Positions 33,850 through 42,231 of a DNA stretch of 64,000 nt are shown here, piece by piece. The notes under the pieces were generated by a model that ran no database searches, was not told where the DNA came from, and worked only from the letters and a program-made list of their open reading frames with translations. The stretch is from NCBI RefSeq assembly GCF_020089865.1, contig NZ_JAIRBM010000005.1:2126-66125 (forward strand), written 5' to 3'. Source of the stretch: Microvirga puerhi (lineage in GTDB: Bacteria; Pseudomonadota; Alphaproteobacteria; Rhizobiales; Beijerinckiaceae). Positions within the stretch are counted from its first letter, which is position 1; the number at the start of each line of letters is the position of its first letter. A program made the position numbers and the translations under genes.

Positions 33850-34761
33850 TCAGGCCAGCCGGTATTCGCCGTCGAGAGACGGGAAGCCATCCGTCGCCAC
33901 CTCGCCCCGCGCTACCAGATCCTCCAGATGCGCGAAGACCGAGAGGCCAGCGGCTCCCACGAGAGCAGGCTTCAGCCCCTGATAGATCGCCGCCACGATG
34001 GTCGGAATCGTCCGGTCTCCTGCGGCGAGACGTTTCAGGATGGAGACCTCGCGCTGCCGTCGATGGTGGGCGAGGGCACGCACGAAACGCTGGGGATCCC
34101 GTACCGGTCCGCCATGGCCCGGCCAGTAGAGATTCTCGCTGCGTCCCCGGAGCTTCTCCAGGGAGGCCATGAAATCGCTCATCGATCCGTCGGGTGGGGC
34201 GATCACGGTCGTGGACCAGGCCATCACGTGGTCTCCGGAGAAGAGCACGTTCTCCTCCGGCAGAAAGAAGGCAAGGTGGTTGGCCATGTGTCCGGGCGTC
34301 TCGACGGCGACGAGGCTCCAGCCGTCGCTTCCGATTTGATCGCCCTCGCGCATCTCCTCATCCGGCGCATAATCCCTGTCGGAACTCGCCTCCAGCATGT
34401 TGACTTCTTCGGAGCCGAGTGCCCGGGCGCTGCGATGAGGGCCGCAGCCGACGAGACGTGCTCCCGTAGCCGCGACGATGGCACGAGCGGCGGGCGAGTG
34501 GTCCCGATGCGTGTGTGTGACGAGCACGTGGCTGACAGTTTCGCCGCGGACCGCATTGAGGAGCGTCTCGATATGCTCGGGCAGATCGGGGCCCGGATCG
34601 ATAATCGCCACGCGCCCTTCGCCGACCACATAGCTGCAGGTCCCTGTGAACGTGATCGGCCCCGGATTGCCGGCGACGATTCGGCGGACCAGTGGGCTTA
34701 ACCGGACGCACTGGTCAGGCAGGGCCGGTGGCGTGGTATCGAAGGTCAGGTCGTCGGCCAT
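33850..34761 (-). CDS. Metallo-beta-lactamase fold hydrolase
   Basis: This 303-residue protein resembles the LACTB2-like/glyoxalase-II-like branch of the MBL fold. The zinc motif VTHTHRDHSPAA (HxHxDH) is intact, followed by a His in VETPGHMANHLAFF, an Asp in LFSGDHVMAW and a final His in WPGHGGPV. A C-terminal winged-helix-like region (HHRRQREVSILKRL) follows, as in LACTB2-type nucleases and hydrolases. The ATG at 34761 is chosen; the longer frame lacks a site. The substrate is not defined. Confidence 0.87.
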   Translation of the reverse strand: MADDLTFDTTPPALPDQCVRLSPLVRRIVAGNPGPITFTGTCSYVVGEGRVAIIDPGPDLPEHIETLLNAVRGETVSHVLVTHTHRDHSPAARAIVAATGARLVGCGPHRSARALGSEEVNMLEASSDRDYAPDEEMREGDQIGSDGWSLVAVETPGHMANHLAFFLPEENVLFSGDHVMAWSTTVIAPPDGSMSDFMASLEKLRGRSENLYWPGHGGPVRDPQRFVRALAHHRRQREVSILKRLAAGDRTIPTIVAAIYQGLKPALVGAAGLSVFAHLEDLVARGEVATDGFPSLDGEYRLA

Positions 34762-34801
34762 TGATTCATATGCCTTTTTCCGGCTGCGACTAAGGGAGAG
34801 G

Positions 34802-34837
34802 CTCAAGCTTGAGACGTTCGCCCGACCCACCTATAAG
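34802..34837 (+). promoter_or_regulatory. Promoter with overlapping palindrome upstream of bioY
   Basis: TTGAGA (34809-34814), a 17-base spacer and TATAAG (34832-34837) form a good sigma-70 promoter 50 bases upstream of bioY. The -35 box overlaps the perfect 12-bp palindrome CTCAAGCTTGAG (34802-34813). It does not match the BioR consensus TTATMKATAA, so the regulator is unknown. Confidence 0.6.
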
Positions 34838-34886
34838 GCGTCTGGAACCGCCTGCGAACGGCGGAATAGGATCTGGAGACCTCTTG

Positions 34887-35495
34887 ATGTCGACTGGCGC
34901 TACTTCTCTTGCCTCGCCGTCCACCCTCGTTGGCCTGCTTTGGCCGTCCCGGAACGATGCCCGTTTCGCAGTCCTCCGCGCTATTGTGCTGATGGTCGCG
35001 GGCACCGCATTGCTGACAATTTCGGCGAAGGTTCAGGTGCCGCTGCCTTATGTTCCGATGACGATGCAGACGATGGTCGTGTTGCTCATCGGTGCGTCCT
35101 ACGGCTGGCGCCTCGGCGGCGCGACGGTCGCCCTATACCTGGCCGAAGGCGCCATGGGCCTCCCGGTCTTCGCCAACACCCCGCCCATGCCCGCCGGTAT
35201 CGGCTATTTCCTGAGCCCGACGGGCGGCTTCCTGTTTGGCTTCCTCGCAGCGGCCCTGGTGATGGGCGCAATGGCGGAGCGCGGCTGGGACCGTTCGCTC
35301 GCCCGCGTGCTCGTCATGATGGCCATCGGCCATGCGGTGATCTTCGCTGTCGGCCTTAGCTGGCTCTCGGCGATCATGCCTTTCGCGAAGGCCTGGACAG
35401 TCGGCGCTGCCCCGTTCGTCGCGGCGACCATCGTCAAGACCCTGCTCGCCGCCGCTTTGATGCAGGCTGCCTGGACCATTACCCGCCGGGGATAA
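34887..35495 (+). CDS. bioY: Biotin transporter BioY
   Basis: This 202-residue membrane protein is the substrate-binding S component of a biotin ECF transporter. The BioY fold has six helices, with the family signatures QVPLPYVPMTMQTMVVLLIG, GWRLGGATVALYLAEGAMG, PVFAN and SPTGGFLFGFLAAAL. No bioM or bioN is present, so it works alone or with shared ECF modules elsewhere. The ATG at 34887 follows GGAGA. It has its own promoter and is followed by a strong terminator, so it is a monocistronic unit. Confidence 0.93.
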   Translation: MSTGATSLASPSTLVGLLWPSRNDARFAVLRAIVLMVAGTALLTISAKVQVPLPYVPMTMQTMVVLLIGASYGWRLGGATVALYLAEGAMGLPVFANTPPMPAGIGYFLSPTGGFLFGFLAAALVMGAMAERGWDRSLARVLVMMAIGHAVIFAVGLSWLSAIMPFAKAWTVGAAPFVAATIVKTLLAAALMQAAWTITRRG

Positions 35496-35525
35496 GCCCA
35501 CGGCCCATCCTGAGCCTGGAATACG

Positions 35526-35552
35526 AAAAAGCCGCCCACGGGCGGCTTTTTT
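35526..35552. terminator. Bidirectional intrinsic terminator after bioY
   Basis: A run of A (35526-35530), GCCGCC (35531-35536), loop CACG, GGCGGC (35541-35546) and then TTTTTT form a perfect GC stem with a T-tail on both strands. It would stop bioY from the left and the 94-residue gene from the right. Confidence 0.9.
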
Positions 35553-35619
35553 ATTGAAAAACAATGACTTGGCGCCAATAGCGGGTGCGGTAGAAGGCCA
35601 GCTGTCCGTGAAGATGTCT

Positions 35620-35904
35620 CTAGCCGGCCGAATGGACGAGCTTGAGCTGGGGCCGAGCTGAACCGTAACGGAAGATGAGATCGATGAACTCGCCATCTTC
35701 CTGGTCCGTGATCACGTGGTAGCCCATCTGTGTCGCGATGGCGCGAACCTGACCGAGATTCGTCGTGGCTATCCGCCGGCGGAACTCGCGAATCTGCGAA
35801 TCCATCATAACCGCCAGCATGCCGATCTCGACGCCCTGGTCGAATTCTTCGCCGCGACCGGGAAACCGCAGCCGCAAGCCGTTGTCGAGATGGATATGAC
35901 GCAT
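35620..35904 (-). CDS. Hypothetical protein, 94 residues
   Basis: A small soluble protein that I do not recognise. The sequence MRHIHLDNGLRLRFPGRGEE is followed by an amphipathic helix (AVMMDSQIREFRRRIATTNL) and a beta-rich end (YHVITDQEDGEFIDLIFRY). It has natural composition and a GGGGGC element upstream of the ATG at 35904. It ends 68 bases from the bioY terminator, which also serves it. No signal peptide is present. It is probably monocistronic. Confidence 0.6.
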   Translation of the reverse strand: MRHIHLDNGLRLRFPGRGEEFDQGVEIGMLAVMMDSQIREFRRRIATTNLGQVRAIATQMGYHVITDQEDGEFIDLIFRYGSARPQLKLVHSAG

Positions 35905-36097
35905 GTCGATTGCCCCCGTTGCGCCTTTGCGGCGTTTTGATCACCCTGTGTAGCTTCCATCGGGGCGGAGGGAAAGGCGGCACACAAACGCATGCGACCC
36001 TCTCGGGCTTTGCAGATGTCACACGGCCTAGGTCCGTGCGGAACTGTCGATCCGGTCGCACATTAGCCCATGGAAACTCAACGGAAAGGTTCGTTCC

Positions 36098-36421
36098 ATG
36101 CGCCTCCTTCTCGCCGCCGCTGCAGCTGGTCTTCTGAGCACCGCGGCCGTTGCGCAGACCGATGCCGGGTCCGGCTCCCTCACCACAAATCCCGCTCTTT
36201 CCCTCAAGCCTAACGGCAGTCCGGAGAATACCGGCGCAATTGCGCCGGGCGCGAACAGCTTCACGGAGGGGCAGGCCCGTTCTCGAATCGAAGCGCAGGG
36301 CTTCACCGGGGTTTCCGATCTCAGGAAGGACGATCAGGGCATTTGGCATGGCCGGGCTCAACACAACGGACAATCCGTCGAGGTCATGCTCGATTTTCGC
36401 GGCAACGTCGCATCCAAGTAG
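36098..36421 (+). CDS. Small exported PepSY-like protein
   Basis: This 107-residue periplasmic protein has the signal peptide MRLLLAAAAAGLLSTAAVAQ. A disordered Ser/Asn/Pro-rich stretch follows (about 22-58), then a C-terminal domain resembling a single PepSY repeat (TEGQARSRIEAQGFTGVSDL, then KDDQGIWHGRAQHNGQSV). PepSY domains often inhibit peptidases or act in the envelope, but the role is unknown here. It is 54 bases upstream of the glycine-zipper stress protein gene and could share its transcript. Confidence 0.65.
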   Translation: MRLLLAAAAAGLLSTAAVAQTDAGSGSLTTNPALSLKPNGSPENTGAIAPGANSFTEGQARSRIEAQGFTGVSDLRKDDQGIWHGRAQHNGQSVEVMLDFRGNVASK

Positions 36422-36475
36422 CGCTGCCGGGACAGTATCGGGCGGTGGACAGAACGCCGCCCTAAGGAGAGTTTG

Positions 36476-37177
36476 ATGGCTCAGAACACGATCACCGCCT
36501 TCTACGACAATTATGAAGGAGCGGCGCGCGCCGTATCTCGACTTGAAGCTGCCGGCGTTCCCGATGCCGATATCAGCGTCGTGGCCAACAATGCGAACGA
36601 CGCCTATTCCCAATATGCCTCGCGCTCATTCGACACTGAGGAAAGCAAGAGCGACGCGGTCGGAACGGGAGCGACCATCGGGACGCTTGCCGGCGGCGGC
36701 GCCGGGCTGCTCGCGGGCTTGGGGATGCTCGCGATCCCGGGCCTCGGGCCCGTCGTGGCTGCGGGATGGCTCGTTTCCATGCTTGTCGGCGCCGGCGCCG
36801 GCGCCGCCGTCGGGGGACTCGTCGGAGCGCTCGTGAATGCCGGCGTCAACGAGGAGGAGGCGCAGGTCTACGCGGAGGGCGTGCGGCGTGGCGGCGCTCT
36901 CGTGACAGTGCGAATAGACGAAGCCGATATGGGCCGAATCATCGATATTCTCGACGAAGGAGGGCGGGTCGATATCGAGGAGCGCCAGAGCGCCTGGCGA
37001 GCCGAGGGCGATGAGGGACCGGCGCCCCCAATCGGCGCAGCCGCCTCGACGACCACGGGCCTGACGACGGACATGATCCCCAACCCGCTCGATGAGCAGG
37101 ATGGGGAGCGTACGAAGGTCGAGGTGGAGGACGAGCGCGAAAGGGCCCTGAAGGAGCGTGGCCTCGGCCGGCCCTGA
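36476..37177 (+). CDS. General-stress (YflT/GSP17M-like) glycine-zipper protein
   Basis: This 233-residue protein begins with a YflT/general stress protein 17M-like domain (TITAFYDNYEGAARAVSRLE, about 5-25). A long Gly/Ala glycine-zipper stretch (about 65-120, GTGATIGTLAGGGAGLLAGL and onward) is likely to insert into membrane. A ferredoxin-like half (EEEAQVYAEGVRRGGALVTV) and a polar acidic tail follow. It resembles stress-induced proteins of alphaproteobacteria. The ATG at 36476 has a strong AAGGAGAG. Confidence 0.75.
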   Translation: MAQNTITAFYDNYEGAARAVSRLEAAGVPDADISVVANNANDAYSQYASRSFDTEESKSDAVGTGATIGTLAGGGAGLLAGLGMLAIPGLGPVVAAGWLVSMLVGAGAGAAVGGLVGALVNAGVNEEEAQVYAEGVRRGGALVTVRIDEADMGRIIDILDEGGRVDIEERQSAWRAEGDEGPAPPIGAAASTTTGLTTDMIPNPLDEQDGERTKVEVEDERERALKERGLGRP

Positions 37178-37225
37178 CGCTTCACTGTCCGGGAGGAGGC
37201 GCGATGACCTCCTCCGCGATTCTGA

Positions 37226-37630
37226 TCAGGCGGTCTTCTGTCGGCGCAGAGTATCCAGGCTCCAAAGCCCGCCGCCTGCCGCGACCAGATAAAGGAAGAT
37301 GAAGCAGTAGAGAATCGCAGCGTCGCCACCATTCAGCACGGGGAAGAAGCTGCGCGGCGCGTGCGCCATCCAGTAGGCGACTGCCATTTGTCCCGACAGG
37401 ATGAATGCGACCGGACGCGTGAACAGTCCGAGCGTCAGCAGGGCACCGCCGACCAGTTCGAGAATGCCTGCGATCCAGGGAAGACTCATCATGGCCGGAG
37501 CGGGATTGGGCGAAGCGGGAAAGCCCAGGAGCTTCTGAGTTCCATGAGCCATGAAGATCAGCGCTGCGACGATGCGCAGGATGCTCAGCAGGCGTGGCGC
37601 CCAGACGGTCTTGAGGTTGACTGCATTCAT
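37226..37630 (-). CDS. DoxX family membrane protein
   Basis: This 134-residue protein has four membrane helices and the DoxX/SURF4-like pattern. An early LSILRIVAALIFMAHGTQKLLGFP carries the conserved HGxQK motif, and LVGGALLTLGLFTRPVAFILSGQMAVAYWM follows. Family members are linked to redox stress or quinone-related membrane complexes; the substrate is unknown. I start at the ATG at 37630 behind GGAGAG. It is convergent with the glycine-zipper gene. Confidence 0.85.
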   Translation of the reverse strand: MNAVNLKTVWAPRLLSILRIVAALIFMAHGTQKLLGFPASPNPAPAMMSLPWIAGILELVGGALLTLGLFTRPVAFILSGQMAVAYWMAHAPRSFFPVLNGGDAAILYCFIFLYLVAAGGGLWSLDTLRRQKTA

Positions 37631-37826
37631 GAATTCGCTCTCCGATGCGACAGGCACAAGGCCAATGTTGGTTGTCCGCCGGCCGGTTTAAGGACGACCT
37701 CTCCCCATCGCCAGTGCCTGAGGCGCCTCTTCCAGTAACGAATTGCTTACCAAGTTCGAAAGGTCCGTTGATCTTCGGCCATGCTGGTGCGTTTCCCCTG
37801 CACGACAACGCGTACAGGAGTAAGCC

Positions 37827-37898
37827 ATGACGATCCTCGATCCTAAGACCGGTGAACTCGTGACCATCGAGATGCCGCCCCGGCCGCGAGGCCAGTGA
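37827..37898 (+). CDS. Small ORF, 23 residues
   Basis: A 24-codon frame has a strong ribosome-binding site (AGGAG, six bases before ATG). Its product starts MTILDPKTGELVTIE and ends MPPRPRGQ. It is hydrophilic, with no membrane helix or signal. The strong site, natural composition and a downstream terminator (38057-38089) on the same strand with no other gene between suggest a real small-protein transcript. I recall similar tiny proteins in Methylobacteriaceae but cannot name a family. Confidence 0.5.
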   Translation: MTILDPKTGELVTIEMPPRPRGQ

Positions 37899-37961
37899 GG
37901 TCGCGCATCGTCTTTTCGTGGGGCGTATGTCTGGTCATCGTCAGGCTAGAGGAGCTTGGCC

Positions 37962-38000
37962 ATGCCCGCCGGCCAGAATGCCGCAGTGACAGTCGCGTAA
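37962..38000 (+). other. 12-residue mini-ORF with ribosome-binding site
   Basis: ATG at 37962, behind AGGAG, encodes MPAGQNAAVTVA and then TAA. It lies between the 23-residue ORF and the terminator on the same strand. It may be a second tiny product or chance. No plus-strand gene follows that it could attenuate. Confidence 0.25.
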
Positions 38001-38056
38001 CAAACGCGCGTCGCTGGTGTTGGTGAAGGTCCCTCTGGACGTTTCCTCCCTGAACT

Positions 38057-38089
38057 CCCCGCTGGCCTCCGGGTTGGCGGGGTTCTTTT
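38057..38089 (+). terminator. Intrinsic terminator
   Basis: CCCCGC (38057-38062) pairs with GCGGGG (38077-38082), with further wobble pairs towards the loop, and is followed by TTCTTTT. It is oriented to end transcripts from the left, such as one carrying the small ORF at 37827. Confidence 0.75.
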
Positions 38090-38098
38090 GCGAGATGT

Positions 38099-38305
38099 CT
38101 ACTGTTCCGAAAGATCCATCTCCGGAACGTAGTCGGTGCCTTCGACGTCCTTGATGATCGCCTGGCCGCAGACGACCCGTTTTGCCTCTTCGCTGTAGGT
38201 CAGCGTTGGCGGGCCGTACAGCTCCCAGCCCCGGTTGAGCGCAGCCGTCACACGATGACAGAAGCTGGCATCGTCTGGGCCTGTGAGATAGCGGTAAAGC
38301 TTCAT
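38099..38305 (-). CDS. DUF1737 domain protein
   Basis: This small soluble protein of about 68 residues contains MKLYRYLTGPDDASFCHRVT followed by ALNRGWELYGPPTLTYSEEA, the DUF1737 pattern. The function is unknown. I chose the ATG at 38305; the frame reaches 38326 without better evidence. It ends ten bases from the plus-strand terminator. It is on the same strand as the downstream-lying PLP decarboxylase gene but 70 bases after it. Confidence 0.75.
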   Translation of the reverse strand: MKLYRYLTGPDDASFCHRVTAALNRGWELYGPPTLTYSEEAKRVVCGQAIIKDVEGTDYVPEMDLSEQ

Positions 38306-38375
38306 GAGATTTCCAAATTCGATCACATCGGGTGAGCTTGCGACGATAGTGGCGAAGCACGGTGCCGCAAAGCTG

Positions 38376-39821
38376 TCACTGGGCTCGATCTGTCGCTCGA
38401 ATGGCTCTCCATGCGCTCAGAATCGCCTCGGCCGCGCGATCGATATCGGTAACGGTTGTCGCGCCCGATATCACCGATAAGCGCATGACCCACGCGCCCT
38501 TCCACTTCGCGCCGCCGGCAAAGAGGATCGCGTCATCCTGTATGCGCCGAATTGTCTGGAGCGTCAGGTCGTCCCCGACGGATATTGGCTCATCCGCGCC
38601 GAACCGGACGATCACCTGATTCAGCACCACCTCATTGAGGATCCTCACCCCAGGTTCCCGTGCCAGCCGCTCGGCCAGATACCGGGCCAGGGAGCAATGG
38701 CTCTCGACCATCCCGGCGATCCCCTCGCGCCCGAGATGCCGAAGCATGGCCCAAGTGGCAAATCCACGCGCGCGCCGCGAGAGCTCCGGGACATAGTGGG
38801 ACGGATCGCGTTCTCCTGCATCCGCTCCGGGCAGATAGCTGGCCGCGCTGGTCATGGCCCGCCTGTGCGCATCTGCATCGCGAACGATGGCGTATCCGCA
38901 GTCATAAGGCGTCTGCAGCCACTTATGTCCGTCCGTGGCCCAGGAATCCGCGCCCTCGATTCCAAGCCCGAGGTGAGCACGGGCCGGGCAAGCCCGTGCC
39001 CATAAGCCGAAGGCTCCATCGACATGCACCCAGGCTCCGTGAGCGCGGGCCTGCGGAATGATGCTGGCATGGTCGTCGAACGCTCCGGTGTTGATCTGTC
39101 CTGCCTGGGCGATGACGAGCGTCGGCCCTTGGCACTGACTCAGAGCCCGATTGAACACCTCGGGGCGCATGCGTCCCTGCGCATCTGTTTCGATGCGGGT
39201 GACACGGTCGTGGCCGAGCCCCAGGAACTGAAGCGCGGAGAATACGGTCGTATGGGCCTCGTCTCCGATGAGCACGTGAATGGGTGGCGCACCGAAGAGG
39301 CCGTTGCGCTCCACGTCCCAATCCGCGCGGCGCAGAACCTCGCTACGAGCCGCGGCCAGACAGACGAAGTTCGCGACCGTCGCCCCTGTCACAAAGCCGA
39401 CCGAAGCTTCCCGAGGAAGGTCGAGAAGATCGAGCAACCATCGGGCAGAGATCGTTTCGGCAGCAGCTGCTGCTGGGGACGCGGTGTGATTGCCTGCATT
39501 CTGCCCCCACGCCGAGGTCAGCCAATCGGCAGCAACGCCGACCGGATGCGAGCCTCCGATCACCCAGCCGAAGAAGCGGGGACCCGTGGTGGCATGGAGC
39601 CCTGGCGTCGCACGTTCCACAAGCTCCCGGACCACATCAAGCGCAGGCGTACTGCCTTCAGGGGCCGGTGCATTGAAAGCGGACAATGCTTCCGGATAGG
39701 TGTGGATTGGTCGTTGCGGACGCTCGGCGATGCTGGCGCGGAAGCGGGCGGCCTCAGAGGCGACGCTCCCGAACAGAGAATTCAGCGAGCCCAAGTCAGG
39801 CGCATTCCCATCGTTCATCAT
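38376..39821 (-). CDS. PLP-dependent aspartate/aromatic decarboxylase family protein
   Basis: This 481-residue group II PLP decarboxylase-fold enzyme has the PLP-binding Lys in ATDGHKWLQTPYDCG, the His stacking on PLP in IGDEAHTTVF and the Asp in HVDGAFGLWA. The middle matches tyrosine/aromatic amino acid decarboxylase-like proteins. The substrate is unclear; bacterial homologues include DOPA-type and diaminobutyrate decarboxylases. The ATG at 39821 has AGGAG seven bases upstream. It is divergent from the tRNA region. Confidence 0.87.
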   Translation of the reverse strand: MMNDGNAPDLGSLNSLFGSVASEAARFRASIAERPQRPIHTYPEALSAFNAPAPEGSTPALDVVRELVERATPGLHATTGPRFFGWVIGGSHPVGVAADWLTSAWGQNAGNHTASPAAAAAETISARWLLDLLDLPREASVGFVTGATVANFVCLAAARSEVLRRADWDVERNGLFGAPPIHVLIGDEAHTTVFSALQFLGLGHDRVTRIETDAQGRMRPEVFNRALSQCQGPTLVIAQAGQINTGAFDDHASIIPQARAHGAWVHVDGAFGLWARACPARAHLGLGIEGADSWATDGHKWLQTPYDCGYAIVRDADAHRRAMTSAASYLPGADAGERDPSHYVPELSRRARGFATWAMLRHLGREGIAGMVESHCSLARYLAERLAREPGVRILNEVVLNQVIVRFGADEPISVGDDLTLQTIRRIQDDAILFAGGAKWKGAWVMRLSVISGATTVTDIDRAAEAILSAWRAIRATDRAQ

Positions 39822-39847
39822 CTGGGCTCCTGGCAACAACAAGGAGC

Positions 39848-40024
39848 ATGAAACGACGTTTCGTGAACGACAAGCTGGAGTATCCTGAATTGTCTGATGA
39901 GAGTTTGATCGCGTTCAGGCGTGTGAATCGAGCCGATCTACTCGACCATCCTAGCGGATATGCGCTTGAGCTTGGAGCCTTGTCTGATCAAGGCCTGAAG
40001 AATGGTCGGAGTGGCAGGATTTGA
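39848..40024 (+). other. Doubtful 58-codon frame running into tRNA-Pro
   Basis: An ATG at 39848 opens MKRRFVNDKLEYPELSDESL and continues with natural-looking sequence before ending inside the oppositely oriented tRNA-Pro. AAGGAG lies immediately before the ATG, too close for efficient initiation. It may be a small gene, a truncated remnant or chance. Confidence 0.25.
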
Positions 40025-40079
40025 ACCTGCGACCCCCACGTCCCGAACGTGGTGCGCTACCAGACTGCGCTACACTCCG
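40003..40079 (-). tRNA. tRNA-Pro (CGG)
   Basis: The minus strand folds as a tRNA. The acceptor CGGAGTG (40079-40073) pairs with CACTCCG (40013-40007); the D arm contains AGCGCAGTCTGGTAGCGC; the anticodon loop TTCGGGA (anticodon CGG) is closed by CACG/CGTG; the T loop is GGTTCAAATCC; the discriminator is A. The CCA end is encoded. tRNAs of this type are often chromosomal integration sites. Confidence 0.95.
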
Positions 40080-40232
40080 ACACCGAAATCATCGGGAAGG
40101 CCGGTCTTATAGCGGCGGGTTTCGGGGGCCGCAAGAGGGAAAACGGGCTTGGTCGCGATATTGTCGAGGTGATGAAAACCCAGTTGCCAGCCCTGCTCCT
40201 GGCCATTATGTACAGCCCACTTTGCGAAGCAT

Positions 40233-40307
40233 TGGGGCGTCGCCAAGCGGTAAGGCAGCGGTTTTTGGTACCGCCATTCCCAGGTTCGAATCCTGGCGCC
40301 CCAGCCA
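40233..40307 (+). tRNA. tRNA-Gln (TTG)
   Basis: TGGGGCG (40233-40239) pairs with CGCCCCA (40297-40303). The D arm is TCGCCAAGCGGTAAGGCA, the anticodon loop TTTTGGT gives anticodon TTG, the T loop is GGTTCGAATCC, the discriminator is G and CCA is encoded. It lies directly before the low-GC glycan island. Confidence 0.95.
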
Positions 40308-40785
40308 TTCCAGTCATAGAGAATTCAGAGTTACGTAAAGCGCTTGGCATCCAGGTTGCCGTTGGTCCCGCGGGGCGCAGAGGGGAAATATCCGCATCGA
40401 CCCTCTAAGCTGGAAGGAAGCGCGGTGGGCTCTGATCGGAGCCTACTCCAGGTGTTGGACCCAAAATCGCCGAAGAGTAGCCGCCTGGAGAGGCATTGCC
40501 TTGCGGAATTAGCAGTTCGCTAAAAACTGTCCAGCGCAGCTTTGTTTGATCTTTGATCATGTTCAACAGGCCGCAAAGAATTTGAAAAGGTCTCTAAGAC
40601 AATCCGAATAAAAAACTTTATTAGGTTATAGGCTCTGCAGCCCTGGATGGACCCGCGTTTCCGTTGCTCAGGGGGGGCCGCACTTGAGCGCCTCCGATAA
40701 CCGATATATTAGGTCGCTTGCCTCGATGGGGCTGAAATTTATTTAGCCGACACGAATCTTCGCTATTCTGAGATTAGGACTTGCA
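40308..40785. other. Intergenic region at the island edge
   Basis: This gap of 478 bases holds no ORF with support on either strand. Base composition falls towards AT. A possible promoter (TTGCCT at 40718-40723, 16 bases, TATTTA at 40740-40745) precedes the first island gene. I found no duplicated tRNA 3' end or other clear attachment repeat. Confidence 0.5.
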
Positions 40786-42228
40786 GTGCATCATTCCTCT
40801 TCTGTGAACGCCAGTGGCTTGCAACAGGTCGGGTTCAGATCTCCTCGCGTGGATTGGCGCGATTTTCTCGCCCTTGCACTACTCTTGGGCCTGAGTGTCG
40901 CCTTCAAGGTAATCTTCGAGAGATCGCTGCCGTTCTTGGTAAATCATCGAATTTTCGAGAGCGTCGATTCCTATTTGAGGGCGAATCCCCTGGCTCTATT
41001 GTGGCCGCAGGAGCTTGAAACGGGACGATACCATTGGGTTCCTACAAGCCTTCTTCCATTTTACGCTCTTTCTCTCTATTTTTCTACATTCAGCATCTAT
41101 CTTATTCTTAGCTCAATGACTGCAGTTGCTGGTTATTTGTTGTCCCGGTTCGCTGGACGCTCCCGCGTCTTTGCGGTCACTCTAACGACGGCGATGCTTT
41201 TTGGTACGCAGTTGATCTATGCATCTACGCTTGGGTTGACGCTCCTTCATTACATCGTTTTGGGGTATATTTTCATAAATATCTATACTATTCATATTTG
41301 CATTAGCAATAATGGTAGCAATGAATCGTTGTTGTGGTTTGTCATTAGTATAGTGGTTCTCGCGCTCGCAACGGAGATTTGGATCAACTACGCAATAGGA
41401 CTAATTTTGTGTTGCCTATATCTATTTATCTGGTCTGGTATCCATCGCCATGAAAATTTCCGGCGCCTGAGTTTTAAGCTTGGGGCTATAACGCTTGTTC
41501 TGCTTCTGATCTATTTGCCCATACGGATGTCGGTGGCGGGCCAGTATATGGGACCAGGGGCTGAGGAGGAGCTGATCCTTACCTATGGTAGCTTCCTTCT
41601 TATGGTGGAGGATTTTGTGACGAATTTCTTCACTTTCCTTTACATGTCCGTGTCGAACTTTTTTCCTTCATTCTTAACCTCTTCCAACTCGCTCACAGTC
41701 TTGGGCCCAGAGCGCATCATTGCTGAGCAAAATGGATATCACCAACAGTATCAGCAACTCGTGGTGATGAATCATCTCTTCTTCTGGCGTTATTTTGCAG
41801 GGATTACAGCCACGATCTTCTTTGCATCTGGCTATACGACCTTCCGCCGCTCTCTGGAGTCGCGCTCAACAGTCTATCCGACTGTCATATGCGGCATGCT
41901 GATAATCGTTACGGGGTTCTGCACTTATCTCTTGATCAAATTCCGTCCATACAACAGCGCTCCTGCTCTCCATTACAAAACGATTATCAGTATCTGCGGC
42001 GTTGCATTGCTTTTGAGCTTTTTGCTTGAGCATCTCCAGGCGAAATTCGCCTCTCGTCGAATTTATTGGGCTATCGTCTGCTCGGTGTGGGCCGTCCTGG
42101 TGACAGGGGCCATTACGCGACCGGGGATGATCAGGGTTCAGCTTCAAAATGTAGGTCTTCAGGGATATAGCGACCCATGGAAAATCATTAAAAGCAATCT
42201 TGGTCTCTCAGTTTGGCCGGCGGATTAA
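40786..42228 (+). CDS. Polytopic membrane protein, GT-C-like
   Basis: This 480-residue inner-membrane protein has about 11-12 hydrophobic helices, starting around residue 25 (RDFLALALLLGLSVAFKVIF). A loop after the first helix contains ESVDSYLRANPLALLWPQE, where acidic residues could serve as in GT-C glycosyltransferases. I do not recognise a family. It starts with GTG at 40786 (AGGA about ten bases upstream) and is first in a five-gene operon with methyltransferase, GT4, methyltransferase and another GT-C-like protein. GC is lower than in flanking genes, suggesting transfer. Confidence 0.65.
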   Translation: MHHSSSVNASGLQQVGFRSPRVDWRDFLALALLLGLSVAFKVIFERSLPFLVNHRIFESVDSYLRANPLALLWPQELETGRYHWVPTSLLPFYALSLYFSTFSIYLILSSMTAVAGYLLSRFAGRSRVFAVTLTTAMLFGTQLIYASTLGLTLLHYIVLGYIFINIYTIHICISNNGSNESLLWFVISIVVLALATEIWINYAIGLILCCLYLFIWSGIHRHENFRRLSFKLGAITLVLLLIYLPIRMSVAGQYMGPGAEEELILTYGSFLLMVEDFVTNFFTFLYMSVSNFFPSFLTSSNSLTVLGPERIIAEQNGYHQQYQQLVVMNHLFFWRYFAGITATIFFASGYTTFRRSLESRSTVYPTVICGMLIIVTGFCTYLLIKFRPYNSAPALHYKTIISICGVALLLSFLLEHLQAKFASRRIYWAIVCSVWAVLVTGAITRPGMIRVQLQNVGLQGYSDPWKIIKSNLGLSVWPAD

Positions 42229-42231
42229 GGA

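Noticed and set aside
40308..40785. Integrase or attachment-site repeat beside the tRNAs
   Set aside because: No integrase gene and no duplicated tRNA 3' end were seen in the window. Island integration at this site remains an inference.
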